Shown here one piece after another: positions 32,323-39,893 of a stretch of 64,000 nt of DNA. The notes below the pieces were generated by a model. That model made no database searches. It saw only the letters and a list, made by a program, of their open reading frames with translations, and was not told the origin of the DNA. The first letter of the stretch is position 1, and each line of letters opens with the position of its first letter. The DNA comes from Paenibacillus sp. BSR1-1. Lineage in GTDB: Bacteria > Bacillota > Bacilli > Bacillales > Cytobacillaceae. The position numbers were made by a program, and so were the translations under genes. Location: contig NZ_JAQMWQ010000015.1 of NCBI RefSeq assembly GCF_030403775.1, positions 1 through 64,000 of the forward strand, in the 5' to 3' direction.

Positions 32323-33726
32323 ATGACGAATATGAATACAAATGGACCAGAAAAAGGTTTAAAGAGGGAATTAAAAACAGGCCAGCTCACGATGATTGCG
32401 ATGGGCTGCGCCATCGGAACGGGGCTCTTCCTCGGCAGCGGGCTGGCCATTCAAACAGCGGGACCAGGTGTTTTAATCAGCTATGCAGTTGGTGCCTTTA
32501 TTGTCCTGCTTCTTATGGGATGTTTGTCTGAAATGACGGTTGCACACCCGGCTTCAGGATCCTTCGGCGTTATTGCAGAAAAATATATTCATCCGATGGC
32601 AGGCTTTCTTGTGCGCTACTCCTATTGGATTGCGAATGTACTGGCTGTTGGGGTAGAAGTAAGTGCCATCGCTGTTTACATGAAATACTGGTTCCCGACA
32701 GTGCCTGGAATGGTCTGGATATTACTTTTTGGAGCTGTGTTAATTTACGTAAACGCTACAAGCGTTAATACCTTTGCAACCTTTGAGTATTGGTTCTCGA
32801 TGATTAAAATTAGTGCTATTGTCGGATTTATCATTCTTGGAGCCTATGTTTTATTTGGATCTGATCATCCAAAAATGGGTGCAGAGAATTTTGTCAATGA
32901 CGGAGGATTTCTCCCGTTTGGCTTGAATGGTGTATGGGTCGCCATCTTTATTTCCCTATTCAGCTTCCTAGGGACTGAATTGATTGCCGTTACGGCAGGG
33001 GAAGCAAAGGACCCCGATGTTGCTGTTCCGAAAGCCTTAAAAGCAACAGTTTTCCGTTTGTCTACCTTCTATGTATTAACACTCGCGATCATGTTAATGA
33101 TTGTTCCTTGGAAAGCAGCAGGAGTCGATAAAAGTCCGTTTGTTAAAGTAATGGAAATTTTGAATATCCCTGGAGCCTCTGGAATTATGAATTTTATTAT
33201 TTTAACGGCTGCATTATCTGCCATGAACAGCCAATTATATGCATCAACACGGATGGTGTTTTCCTTATCCCGCAGTAATTTTGCACCTGCGTTCTTAGGA
33301 AAATTAAACAAAAAAGGTGTTCCGGGGGCAGCACTGGGCGTTTCCACTCTTGGAATTATTGTGGCAGCAGTGGTAAGCGCGTTATTCCCAGGAACTTCCT
33401 ATGCCTTCATGATGGGGATTTCGATGTTCGGTGCCTTATTTACTTGGTTAATGGTCTTTGTCTCTCATTTATTTTTCAGAAGAATGTGGGAAAAATCAGG
33501 CGGACGCAAGTTACCAGTCAGAATGATGGGCTTCCCTTATTTGACCATTTTAGGAGCAGTACTTCTTGTAAGTTTAATGATTACCACATGGTTTACCGAT
33601 TTCAAAATTTTACTGCAGTTTGGAATACCTTGGTTAGTCTTTTTATGTGTGGCATATTTCTTTTTTCATAAAAGAAACATGAATAATCTATCACAGCAGG
33701 ATTCTCTGGAAGAACAAATTAAATAG
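32323..33726 (+). CDS. APC-family amino-acid permease
   Basis: The 467-residue permease of the amino acid-polyamine-organocation superfamily has twelve predicted helices. It has the classical opening GQLTMIAMGCAIGTGLFLGSG in helix 1 and GTELIAVTAGEAKDPDVAVP after helix 6. It resembles the AAT group (proton symporters for aromatic and other amino acids). The ATG at 32323 follows GAAGGTGGG. Being first in an operon with kynA and kynB, tryptophan is the likely cargo (inference). Confidence 0.85.
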   Translation: MTNMNTNGPEKGLKRELKTGQLTMIAMGCAIGTGLFLGSGLAIQTAGPGVLISYAVGAFIVLLLMGCLSEMTVAHPASGSFGVIAEKYIHPMAGFLVRYSYWIANVLAVGVEVSAIAVYMKYWFPTVPGMVWILLFGAVLIYVNATSVNTFATFEYWFSMIKISAIVGFIILGAYVLFGSDHPKMGAENFVNDGGFLPFGLNGVWVAIFISLFSFLGTELIAVTAGEAKDPDVAVPKALKATVFRLSTFYVLTLAIMLMIVPWKAAGVDKSPFVKVMEILNIPGASGIMNFIILTAALSAMNSQLYASTRMVFSLSRSNFAPAFLGKLNKKGVPGAALGVSTLGIIVAAVVSALFPGTSYAFMMGISMFGALFTWLMVFVSHLFFRRMWEKSGGRKLPVRMMGFPYLTILGAVLLVSLMITTWFTDFKILLQFGIPWLVFLCVAYFFFHKRNMNNLSQQDSLEEQIK

Positions 33727-33752
33727 ATTAATGGAATGTGAGGGAAAATGTT

Positions 33753-34610
33753 ATGAGCAACCTGGATAATCTACAAGAACACAAGACATCGAATCTCGAA
33801 AAGGAAATTCAATTAGATTTTAAAAAAGATATGTCTTACGGTGATTATCTTCACCTGGAGAAAATTTTATCAAGTCAGCATCGGCTTTCGGATCATCATG
33901 ATGAAATGCTGTTTATTATTATCCATCAAACAAGCGAATTATGGATGAAGCTTATTCTACATGAGATGAATGCAGCGATTGAATGTATCAAACGTAATGA
34001 TTTGGAACCTTCTTTTAAAATGCTGTCACGTGTTTCCAGAATACAGCAGCAGCTGATTCAATCATGGAGTGTTCTATCCACTTTGACACCGGCTGAATAT
34101 ATGCAATTTCGGGATAAATTGGGACATTCCTCTGGATTCCAATCCTATCAAAACCGTTTGATAGAATTTGCGCTCGGAAACAAAAATGCCCATACACTTG
34201 CAGTCTATCAGCATCAGCCGGAGTTATATGCCCGTCTAGTGGAATCACTTCATGCACCAAGTATTTATGATGCTGCGATTTCAGCGCTTGTGGCACATGG
34301 TTTATCGGTAGATGAAAAAGCCTTGAATCGAGACTGGTCGCAAAACTATGAACCAAATGCCAGCGTGGAAGAAGCTTGGCTCCACGTGTACCGAAATACT
34401 GATCAATACTGGGATTTATATGAACTGGCTGAGAAGCTGGTCGACATTGGCAATCAACAGCAATTATGGCGTTTTAATCATATGACAACAGTCGAAAGAA
34501 TTATTGGCCATAAAATGGGTACAGGCGGCTCTTCTGGTGTTACCTATTTAAAACGAGTTCTTGACCAGCAATTCTTCCCTGAGCTATTGAGTCTTCGAAC
34601 TAAGTTGTAG
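33753..34610 (+). CDS. kynA: Tryptophan 2,3-dioxygenase
   Basis: The 285-residue heme enzyme opens the indole ring of L-tryptophan to N-formylkynurenine. It has DYLHLEKILSSQ, HDEMLFIIIHQTSELWMKL (H58 at the active site), the predicted axial heme ligand H243 in FNHMTTVERIIG, and the GTGGSSG loop at 257-263. Length and motifs match bacterial KynA. The ATG at 33753 is chosen over an upstream in-frame start because of GTGAGGG. It is followed closely by kynB. Confidence 0.93.
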   Translation: MSNLDNLQEHKTSNLEKEIQLDFKKDMSYGDYLHLEKILSSQHRLSDHHDEMLFIIIHQTSELWMKLILHEMNAAIECIKRNDLEPSFKMLSRVSRIQQQLIQSWSVLSTLTPAEYMQFRDKLGHSSGFQSYQNRLIEFALGNKNAHTLAVYQHQPELYARLVESLHAPSIYDAAISALVAHGLSVDEKALNRDWSQNYEPNASVEEAWLHVYRNTDQYWDLYELAEKLVDIGNQQQLWRFNHMTTVERIIGHKMGTGGSSGVTYLKRVLDQQFFPELLSLRTKL

Positions 34611-34652
34611 GATAATGAAGATGTTGAATCTGAAGTGTTGGAGGCTGTAAGA

Positions 34653-35279
34653 ATGAGTAAATGGATCGATGTTTCGCAGCGCCTTGACAACAATATAGTG
34701 GTCTGGCCAGGTGATACACCCTTCAACTACAAAGTCAGTTGGAGTAAAGAAGAAAGTGGTTCTGTCAATGTAGGACAGATTACGATGAGTGCCCATACCG
34801 GTACTCATATTGACGCACCTTTCCATTTTGATAACGACGGAAAAAAAGTAATCGAATTGGATCTAGATTTATATATGGGCGAGGCACGGGTCATTCATTT
34901 ACAGGAAACCACCAGCATTGGTGTAAAGGACCTTGCCGGTATGAATCTTAAAGGGATAACACGCTTATTAATTCGGACGGATGCCTGGAAGGATCGAAGT
35001 GTTTTTCCTGAGTCGATTCCCCCGATTGAACCCGAATTGGCTTCTTATCTTTCAGAGCTTGGAGTGCGTCTGATTGGCCTTGATTTGCCGTCTGTGGATC
35101 AAATCGACAGCAAGGAACTGTCTGCCCACCATGAGCTTACCCGTCATAACATTCACATTTTGGAAGGACTTGTACTGGACGAAGTAGCGCCTGGGGATTA
35201 TGAATTGGCTGCTCTTCCCCTTCCATTAGTGGAGGCGGATGGAAGTCCAGTCCGTGCGGTTTTGCGAAAAATGGATTAG
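34653..35279 (+). CDS. kynB: Kynurenine formamidase
   Basis: The 208-residue cyclase-like metal-dependent hydrolase has the signature HTGTHIDAPFHF with metal ligands H48, H52, D54 and a further H58. It converts N-formylkynurenine to kynurenine and formate. TTGGAGG lies 7 bases before the ATG at 34653. It ends the operon. Kynureninase (kynU), needed to give anthranilate for the nba arm, is not adjacent. Confidence 0.9.
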   Translation: MSKWIDVSQRLDNNIVVWPGDTPFNYKVSWSKEESGSVNVGQITMSAHTGTHIDAPFHFDNDGKKVIELDLDLYMGEARVIHLQETTSIGVKDLAGMNLKGITRLLIRTDAWKDRSVFPESIPPIEPELASYLSELGVRLIGLDLPSVDQIDSKELSAHHELTRHNIHILEGLVLDEVAPGDYELAALPLPLVEADGSPVRAVLRKMD

Positions 35280-35282
35280 TAT

Positions 35283-35320
35283 AGACGAAAAGATGTGTGC
35301 TCTGCATACGTCTTTTTTTG
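35283..35320 (+). terminator. Terminator of the permease-kyn operon
   Basis: AAAGATGTGTG and GCATACGTCTTT form a slightly imperfect stem with loop CTCT, followed by seven T. Confidence 0.65.
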
Positions 35321-35374
35321 TACTGTTTTTTGAAATTTTCATTGATTAGGCAAATTTTTTCACAACAAAAAGCC

Positions 35375-35713
35375 TTACCCCATAAGAAGTAAAGCCTTAA
35401 TAATGGATTCACTTACACTAACAATAATGATGCTTTGCCCCAAGCCGCTCATTAATCCAGTTGTGAATCTTAAAGCATTAGTACTTATTCGATATTTCCT
35501 TTTTTGCGTCCAGCCATCTACTATCATTGGGATATTTATTACTATCCCCAGCCATAACGGCACATGTAAACTGAGTATCATGAATAATGGAAAAAATAAA
35601 TATCCCAATAGAATTCCCGTACACCTCGCGCATAATGGGAGTGTATATCCTTTTATCGTTAAACTCCTTGACTTCATCCGATGACATGGGACAAACCTTA
35701 ATATTCTCTCCAT
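35375..35713 (-). CDS. DUF2085-family membrane protein
   Basis: The 112-residue protein carries the DUF2085 signature: FVPCHRMKSRSLTIKGYTLPLCARCTGILLGYLF. Its cysteines and His may bind metal beside the first membrane helix. Three helices are predicted. The ATG at 35713 overlaps the stop region of the upstream gene (TAATATG), so translation is coupled; the longer frame would lie over that gene. Function is unknown. Confidence 0.7.
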   Translation of the reverse strand: MERILRFVPCHRMKSRSLTIKGYTLPLCARCTGILLGYLFFPLFMILSLHVPLWLGIVINIPMIVDGWTQKRKYRISTNALRFTTGLMSGLGQSIIIVSVSESIIKALLLMG

Positions 35714-35714
35714 A

Positions 35715-35972
35715 TTAATGACAATCCGGCCCGCAATCACAGTCTGGCCCCCCATGACAATCAGGGTCGCAATCAGGAACACAATCAAGGTAAGAGATGC
35801 AGTCCCAATTCTTTTTGCGGTATTTATTTTTCCCATAATAAATCAGGATAAAAAGAAGCAATACTATCCCAACACCGATAGCAATGAAACCAAATACTAA
35901 TTTAGTTTTTATTATTAGTACGGTTCCGACGACAAAAGCGATGATCATCATAGTTAATAATAGAAAAAACAT
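35715..35972 (-). CDS. Two-helix membrane protein with Asp-Cys repeat tail
   Basis: The 85-residue protein has two membrane helices (about 2-21 and 26-45), a basic linker (KNKYRKKNW) and a C-terminal tail with DC dipeptides every 3-5 residues (DCISYLDC, DCDPDCHGG, PDCDCGPDCH). With eight cysteines and two histidines in under 30 residues the tail could bind several metal ions. The start at 35972 follows AAAGGGTGA. It is coupled to the DUF2085 gene. No family was recognised. Confidence 0.6.
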   Translation of the reverse strand: MFFLLLTMMIIAFVVGTVLIIKTKLVFGFIAIGVGIVLLLFILIYYGKNKYRKKNWDCISYLDCVPDCDPDCHGGPDCDCGPDCH

Positions 35973-35977
35973 CGCAA

Positions 35978-36493
35978 TCACCCTTTGCTTTGTGCATACC
36001 AATCAAGAGCATGCTGTTCCAATTCCTTCACAAATGATTTTTTGGCTGGGCTGTAGTCACTCGTATTTTCATATCGCTCAGCTAAGTCTTCTTTAAAGCG
36101 GCTGTACCTTGCTGCTTCCTCAGGGTGAGTTCGAAGATAATCCCGAAAAATTAAATGACGTTCAATTTGGGGATTATCGAATTGATAAAAATGAATATGA
36201 TGAGTTCTGTTATCCCCGCCCTTTCGAAATAATCTTCTGCCTGGAATACCCCATTCTCCGGCAACATCATATCCAAGTTCACTCATTTTGTGGTTGTATG
36301 AATCCACCTTTACAATGTCTTTTACGATACACATCATGTCGATTACCGGCTTAGCCTTTAAGCCATGGACAGACGTGCTGCCGAAATGCTCGAAGCCGAT
36401 GATTTCATCCTCAAAAATGGTTTTAAGAAATTGTGTCTCCTTTTGGAACATTATCGCCCAGCTTTCATTAAATTCGGAAAGTCTTACTTTCAT
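35978..36493 (-). CDS. GrpB/UPF0157 nucleotidyltransferase-fold protein
   Basis: The 171-residue GrpB-family protein has a nucleotidyltransferase-like fold with FEHFGSTSVHGLKAKPVIDMM (GS and D.D-like motif), the VAGEWGIPGRRLFRKG and HHIHFYQFDNPQIERHLIFRDYLR blocks, and a C-terminal helix. The family often sits near dephospho-CoA kinase, but its reaction is not established. TTGGAGGG lies before the ATG. It precedes the two small membrane genes with a 5-base gap. Confidence 0.85.
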   Translation of the reverse strand: MKVRLSEFNESWAIMFQKETQFLKTIFEDEIIGFEHFGSTSVHGLKAKPVIDMMCIVKDIVKVDSYNHKMSELGYDVAGEWGIPGRRLFRKGGDNRTHHIHFYQFDNPQIERHLIFRDYLRTHPEEAARYSRFKEDLAERYENTSDYSPAKKSFVKELEQHALDWYAQSKG

Positions 36494-36660
36494 TTAATTC
36501 CCTCCAAGGACTCTATTTTCACCTCTCTATCTCATTATAAGTGCTGTTTCTATAAGTGGGTATTTTTTACTTACTTTTAAAAAAAGTACAAAATTTGGAA
36601 ACAAAATAGGTCGTATATTCGTCTAATAAGTAACATTAGTCCTAGGGATGGTGTTTGTAT

Positions 36661-36840
36661 ATGACCTGGTTTTATATAGCTTTGGGGTTTATAGGGATTG
36701 TTGCCATTATAACAATAGAGGAAAAAGCAAAAGAGTATATAATTGAAAAAGGATATAAATTATCAAAGCCAATTCAATTGCTGATAGCTATGGTTGGTGC
36801 CGGCCTGATTTCTCTTGTTATTTTTTACATAAGACATTAA
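36661..36840 (+). CDS. Small two-helix membrane protein
   Basis: The 59-residue protein has two membrane helices (about 1-17 and 39-56) joined by a charged loop (EEKAKEYIIEKGYKLSKP). The ATG at 36661 follows AGGGATGGTG; a TTG two codons upstream is an alternative. A terminator follows at once. No family was recognised. Confidence 0.55.
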   Translation: MTWFYIALGFIGIVAIITIEEKAKEYIIEKGYKLSKPIQLLIAMVGAGLISLVIFYIRH

Positions 36841-36843
36841 ATA

Positions 36844-36875
36844 TTAATCCCCCACAAAATTGTGAGGGATTTTCT
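36844..36875. terminator. Bidirectional terminator
   Basis: AATCCC-CCACAA pairs with TTGTG-AGGGATT, with T-rich flanks. It lies between the convergent genes ending at 36840 and 36876. Confidence 0.65.
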
Positions 36876-37292
36876 TTATGCCACTTTAATTGCTTTACCG
36901 AATGGCACTCGTGGTAAAAATGCCCCAGGTACCAGCCAAAATAATTCAAAATCGACCTTCTCCATCTCTTCAGAAAAAAACCCGGTAACGTCAGTAATAT
37001 AAAACAATGTATCTACATTCTCTTCTTTTGCCCACTCAAGCACTAATGTATAGGAAGATTTCCCATGTGTATGATATTTGATCGTATCACTTTTTACGGG
37101 AGTAATACTTCGAATTTTAAAATCCGCTTGAACCAATATCGTATCTGGCTTTAGCTGTTCAAACAGTTTCACTATGTTATTAATAAGGATGGCTGGAGCT
37201 TCATTGGTGGAAGTATCCACGGCTAAAGCAACCTTCTTGTCTTGACGCTGCTGAATCATTGAAAGTATTGATTTATGCCATTTCAACGCCAT
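36876..37292 (-). CDS. Stand-alone VWA-like (DUF2201 C-terminal) protein
   Basis: The 138-residue protein resembles the C-terminal VWA-like domain of DUF2201 proteins: ALAVDTSTNE (in place of a DxSxS metal site), ILVQADFKI, LVLEWAKEENVDTLFYITDVTGFF and the ending FELFWLVPGAFLPRVPFGKAIKV. The usual family protein is about 400 residues with an N-terminal metallopeptidase-like domain that is absent here. AAAGGGGG precedes the ATG and no frame remnant of the missing domain lies upstream. Function is unknown. Confidence 0.6.
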   Translation of the reverse strand: MALKWHKSILSMIQQRQDKKVALAVDTSTNEAPAILINNIVKLFEQLKPDTILVQADFKIRSITPVKSDTIKYHTHGKSSYTLVLEWAKEENVDTLFYITDVTGFFSEEMEKVDFELFWLVPGAFLPRVPFGKAIKVA

Positions 37293-37488
37293 TTCCCCCT
37301 TTGTTTGAATGAGCGAGCCATATTATTTTCGGCTAAAAAGGAAGGGCTTATGATTGGATAATTGCGGTAGTCATTACTTATTGAATTAAAGAAATTAAAA
37401 ATGAGCAATCTATTTTTAAATAGATAAAATAGCCCTAAAACTGCAAAAAAGGCTGCACATTTGATTTGCGAACCTCTTTTGTAAGCCT

Positions 37489-38250
37489 CTATTTGATTGA
37501 ATTCTTCGTATTCTCATAAATTCCGATCACTGATTCATCAATTTCATCTCTCGTCATCCGCAGGGCTTTCTCCGATCTGGCAAAACCTATTTCAAGTTTA
37601 CCTTCCTTCAGCCCTTTAAATATGGCATCTGCGAATTCATTCAAATCAGCACCGAAAGTATGTAAGCCCACACCGCCTAAATCCGTATTTACCGCAGGAG
37701 GAGCCACTTCAATCACTTTAATCGGAGTTTCCGAAAGCTGCAATCTTAAACTTACAGTAAAGGAGTGAAGTGCTGCCTTCGTAGCCGAATAAATCGGGGC
37801 AATCGCCATTGGTGTGAAAGCTAGGCCTGACGTTACATTGATAATGGTTCCATTTTCTTTTTTAGCAAGATACGGCGCAAATAGCATTGATAGATGAATG
37901 GGCGCTTCCATGTTCGCAGTTATTTCATTATTGTAGTAGTTCCAATCCTCTTTCGGGTTCGCCTTAAGAATATTGAAGCGCTGCTGAATTCCTGCATTAT
38001 TCACAAGAACATTCAATTCAGGATATTGACTTGTTACCCATTCAAATAACGCCAACCGATCTGATTCATTCGTTACATCACATACACGAGTCTCAATGTC
38101 AGGAAATTTTTCTTTTGCTTCCTTCAGCTTTTCTTCCCTTCTCCCGCAAACAATGACCTTGCTTCCCGCTTTGATAAAACGTTCTGCAAAGGCTAAGCCA
38201 ATTCCAGAGGCACCACCTGTAATTAATATTGTATTACCTGCTAAATTCAT
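37489..38250 (-). CDS. Short-chain dehydrogenase/reductase
   Basis: The 253-residue Rossmann-fold oxidoreductase has the cofactor loop TGGASGIG (residues 11-18), NNAG and a YSATK catalytic motif with the preceding serine in NVTSG. It resembles the DltE-like SDR group. VCGRREEK after strand 2 suggests NADP preference. The ATG at 38250 follows GAGGGAG. The substrate is unknown. About 195 bp of unremarkable sequence follows its 3' end. Confidence 0.85.
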   Translation of the reverse strand: MNLAGNTILITGGASGIGLAFAERFIKAGSKVIVCGRREEKLKEAKEKFPDIETRVCDVTNESDRLALFEWVTSQYPELNVLVNNAGIQQRFNILKANPKEDWNYYNNEITANMEAPIHLSMLFAPYLAKKENGTIINVTSGLAFTPMAIAPIYSATKAALHSFTVSLRLQLSETPIKVIEVAPPAVNTDLGGVGLHTFGADLNEFADAIFKGLKEGKLEIGFARSEKALRMTRDEIDESVIGIYENTKNSIK

Positions 38251-38269
38251 TAGTCTCCCTCTTCTCATT

Positions 38270-38500
38270 TTAATAAAATAAATTTAGAACTATTGCTATT
38301 ACAAAGGTAAGGATACAAAAACCTATGATGGCATACCCAATGTAGCGAATCCCTTTAGGCATGGAACTTAATTTAAAGCTTTTTCTTTTGTAAACCCCTC
38401 CAGCAGTTATCTTTTGCAACTCCTCAATAGGTGTATACAATTTATTATCATTAATCTCTTTTAATGCTTCACTGGATTGTGTCTCGTGTGTTTTTTCCAT
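38270..38500 (-). CDS. Small tail-anchored-like membrane protein
   Basis: The 76-residue protein has a polar N-terminal half (EALKEINDNKLYTPIEELQKI) and one C-terminal membrane helix (GYAIIGFCILTFVIAIVLNLFY). GGGGGGATGG lies upstream. It lies 19 bases before the SDR gene and may be co-transcribed. No family was recognised. Confidence 0.55.
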   Translation of the reverse strand: MEKTHETQSSEALKEINDNKLYTPIEELQKITAGGVYKRKSFKLSSMPKGIRYIGYAIIGFCILTFVIAIVLNLFY

Positions 38501-38512
38501 TTTCCATCCCCC

Positions 38513-39013
38513 CTATAATATTCTAGACATATAATATTCATCAAAGTATGTACCTTGGATGAAAAGCGAGTTTCTTTTTGTCCCCTCTATCTCAAATCCC
38601 ATTTTCTTATAGAGGGTTACACCTGCAAGGTTTTCCGTCACTACTGTAAGTTCCATACGGGAGATTTTATGTGTGAGTGCCCAAGCTTCAATTCGCTGAA
38701 ATAATTTCGTGCCTATACCGCGTCCCCGGTATTCTTGTAAAATCCCAATTACAAGGTATACAGTATGTTTATTTCTTTTTGCCGTACCGCCAATTGCGAT
38801 TAAATAACCTGCAAGCTTTCCATCCTCTTGTTCTGCCACTAGTATGACAGAATTATTGTCCTTCCTCATTTGTACCAAACGTTTACGTTGTTGTTCCGGG
38901 GAAGTTTTTCTTTCTCCTGTTTCCATCAACATAAAATCAGACTCAGCTTCCACTTGCTTAATTAGTTTAATTAAATTTTCTGCATCTTCAGGCTGTGCCT
39001 CTCTAACAAGCAT
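38513..39013 (-). CDS. GNAT-family N-acetyltransferase
   Basis: The 166-residue acetyltransferase has LVIGILQEYRGRGIGTKLFQRIEAW (motif A, acetyl-CoA loop) and NLAGVTLYKKMGFEIEGTKRNSLF (motif B), close to the RimL/PhnO type. The ATG at 39013 follows AGGGGG; the longer frame would start inside the terminator of the upstream gene. The substrate is unknown. Confidence 0.82.
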   Translation of the reverse strand: MLVREAQPEDAENLIKLIKQVEAESDFMLMETGERKTSPEQQRKRLVQMRKDNNSVILVAEQEDGKLAGYLIAIGGTAKRNKHTVYLVIGILQEYRGRGIGTKLFQRIEAWALTHKISRMELTVVTENLAGVTLYKKMGFEIEGTKRNSLFIQGTYFDEYYMSRIL

Positions 39014-39041
39014 TTGAATTCCCCCTGTTATATCGAACAAG

Positions 39042-39068
39042 AAAAAACGATACATAAATGACGTATCG
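39042..39068 (-). terminator. Intrinsic terminator
   Basis: On the minus strand CGATAC pairs with GTATCG around a 9-base loop and is followed by six T. It ends the membrane gene stopping at 39072 and supports a GNAT start at 39013. Confidence 0.7.
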
Positions 39069-39071
39069 CGG

Positions 39072-39356
39072 TTACTGATTAATCACAATATATCCCAGCC
39101 AAGCGAATGCAAGAAAAATCGGGACCACTAACAAAAAGGCCAGCCAGCGTGTCTTCTTTTTTAAGGATATTCCTGCCCCAACATATAATAAGGGAAAAAT
39201 TAACCCCCATACTTCAAAACGTGGAGTGGCAGCTAGATAAAGCGACATGGGTAAGATAAGAATGGAGGATATATAAAGAATTTTTCTCTTATTTAACGCT
39301 ATTGCAATAATGGAGAGGGTGAGCGAAATAATCGTGAAAGGCCAAAAAATAAACAT
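39072..39356 (-). CDS. Small multi-helix membrane protein
   Basis: The 94-residue hydrophobic protein has three or four predicted helices (starting FIFWPFTIISLTLSIIAIAL) and few charged residues. TTTGGGGG lies before the ATG and a terminator follows. No family was recognised. Confidence 0.55.
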   Translation of the reverse strand: MFIFWPFTIISLTLSIIAIALNKRKILYISSILILPMSLYLAATPRFEVWGLIFPLLYVGAGISLKKKTRWLAFLLVVPIFLAFAWLGYIVINQ

Positions 39357-39444
39357 GAATTACCCCCAAATTTAAAATCCTTCCAAGTAATTATATTCAA
39401 CAGATAGGCTCAGCTATCCTGCCAACCTTCCACAATTAGGAAAA

Positions 39445-39744
39445 TCATAAAAACCTTTTCCTCTGCCCGCAAGTAAACGCAGATCTCACTTTCATAAAGT
39501 CATACATAATTGCTGCTTTTCGGCCTTTATCAGTATCTCTATTTCTTTTATTATGAAGGCAATCCATGAATTCTTTATCACATTGACAGGGTGATATTCC
39601 TTTATTTAGACATTGGTCATGTTTTTGGCAGCAGGCATCCACATCATTAATCGGGGCACCTGGTCCGCTGCAGCCGGGTCCGCACCAACGATATCCGGGA
39701 AAAATGCAGAAGGAAAATAGACCACTTCGGCTTCTGTTTTGCAA
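39445..39744 (-). CDS. Phospholipase A2-like mini-protein
   Basis: This 99-residue protein shows the core of a phospholipase A2 fold: a calcium-loop-like CGPGCSGPG (21-29), then DACCQKHDQC with the His-Asp pair H42/D43, and further cysteines (CQCDKEFMDCLH) fitting disulfides. No signal peptide is visible. The TTG start follows GGAGGTGG. It could hydrolyse phospholipids or be a degenerate relative like parvovirus VP1-type domains found in some bacilli. Activity is not established. Confidence 0.65.
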   Translation of the reverse strand: MQNRSRSGLFSFCIFPGYRWCGPGCSGPGAPINDVDACCQKHDQCLNKGISPCQCDKEFMDCLHNKRNRDTDKGRKAAIMYDFMKVRSAFTCGQRKRFL

Positions 39745-39893
39745 AACTTACCACCTCCATACCAAGTACTTTATATTAAAATATGCTTAGCTGATAAAAA
39801 TGAATTGGCAAATCCCTAGTTTCAAGACAAGTACTAGCAAAAAGTTATATAATAAAAAATAGTTGTATATACATATTTGAGGAGTAGATCCTT

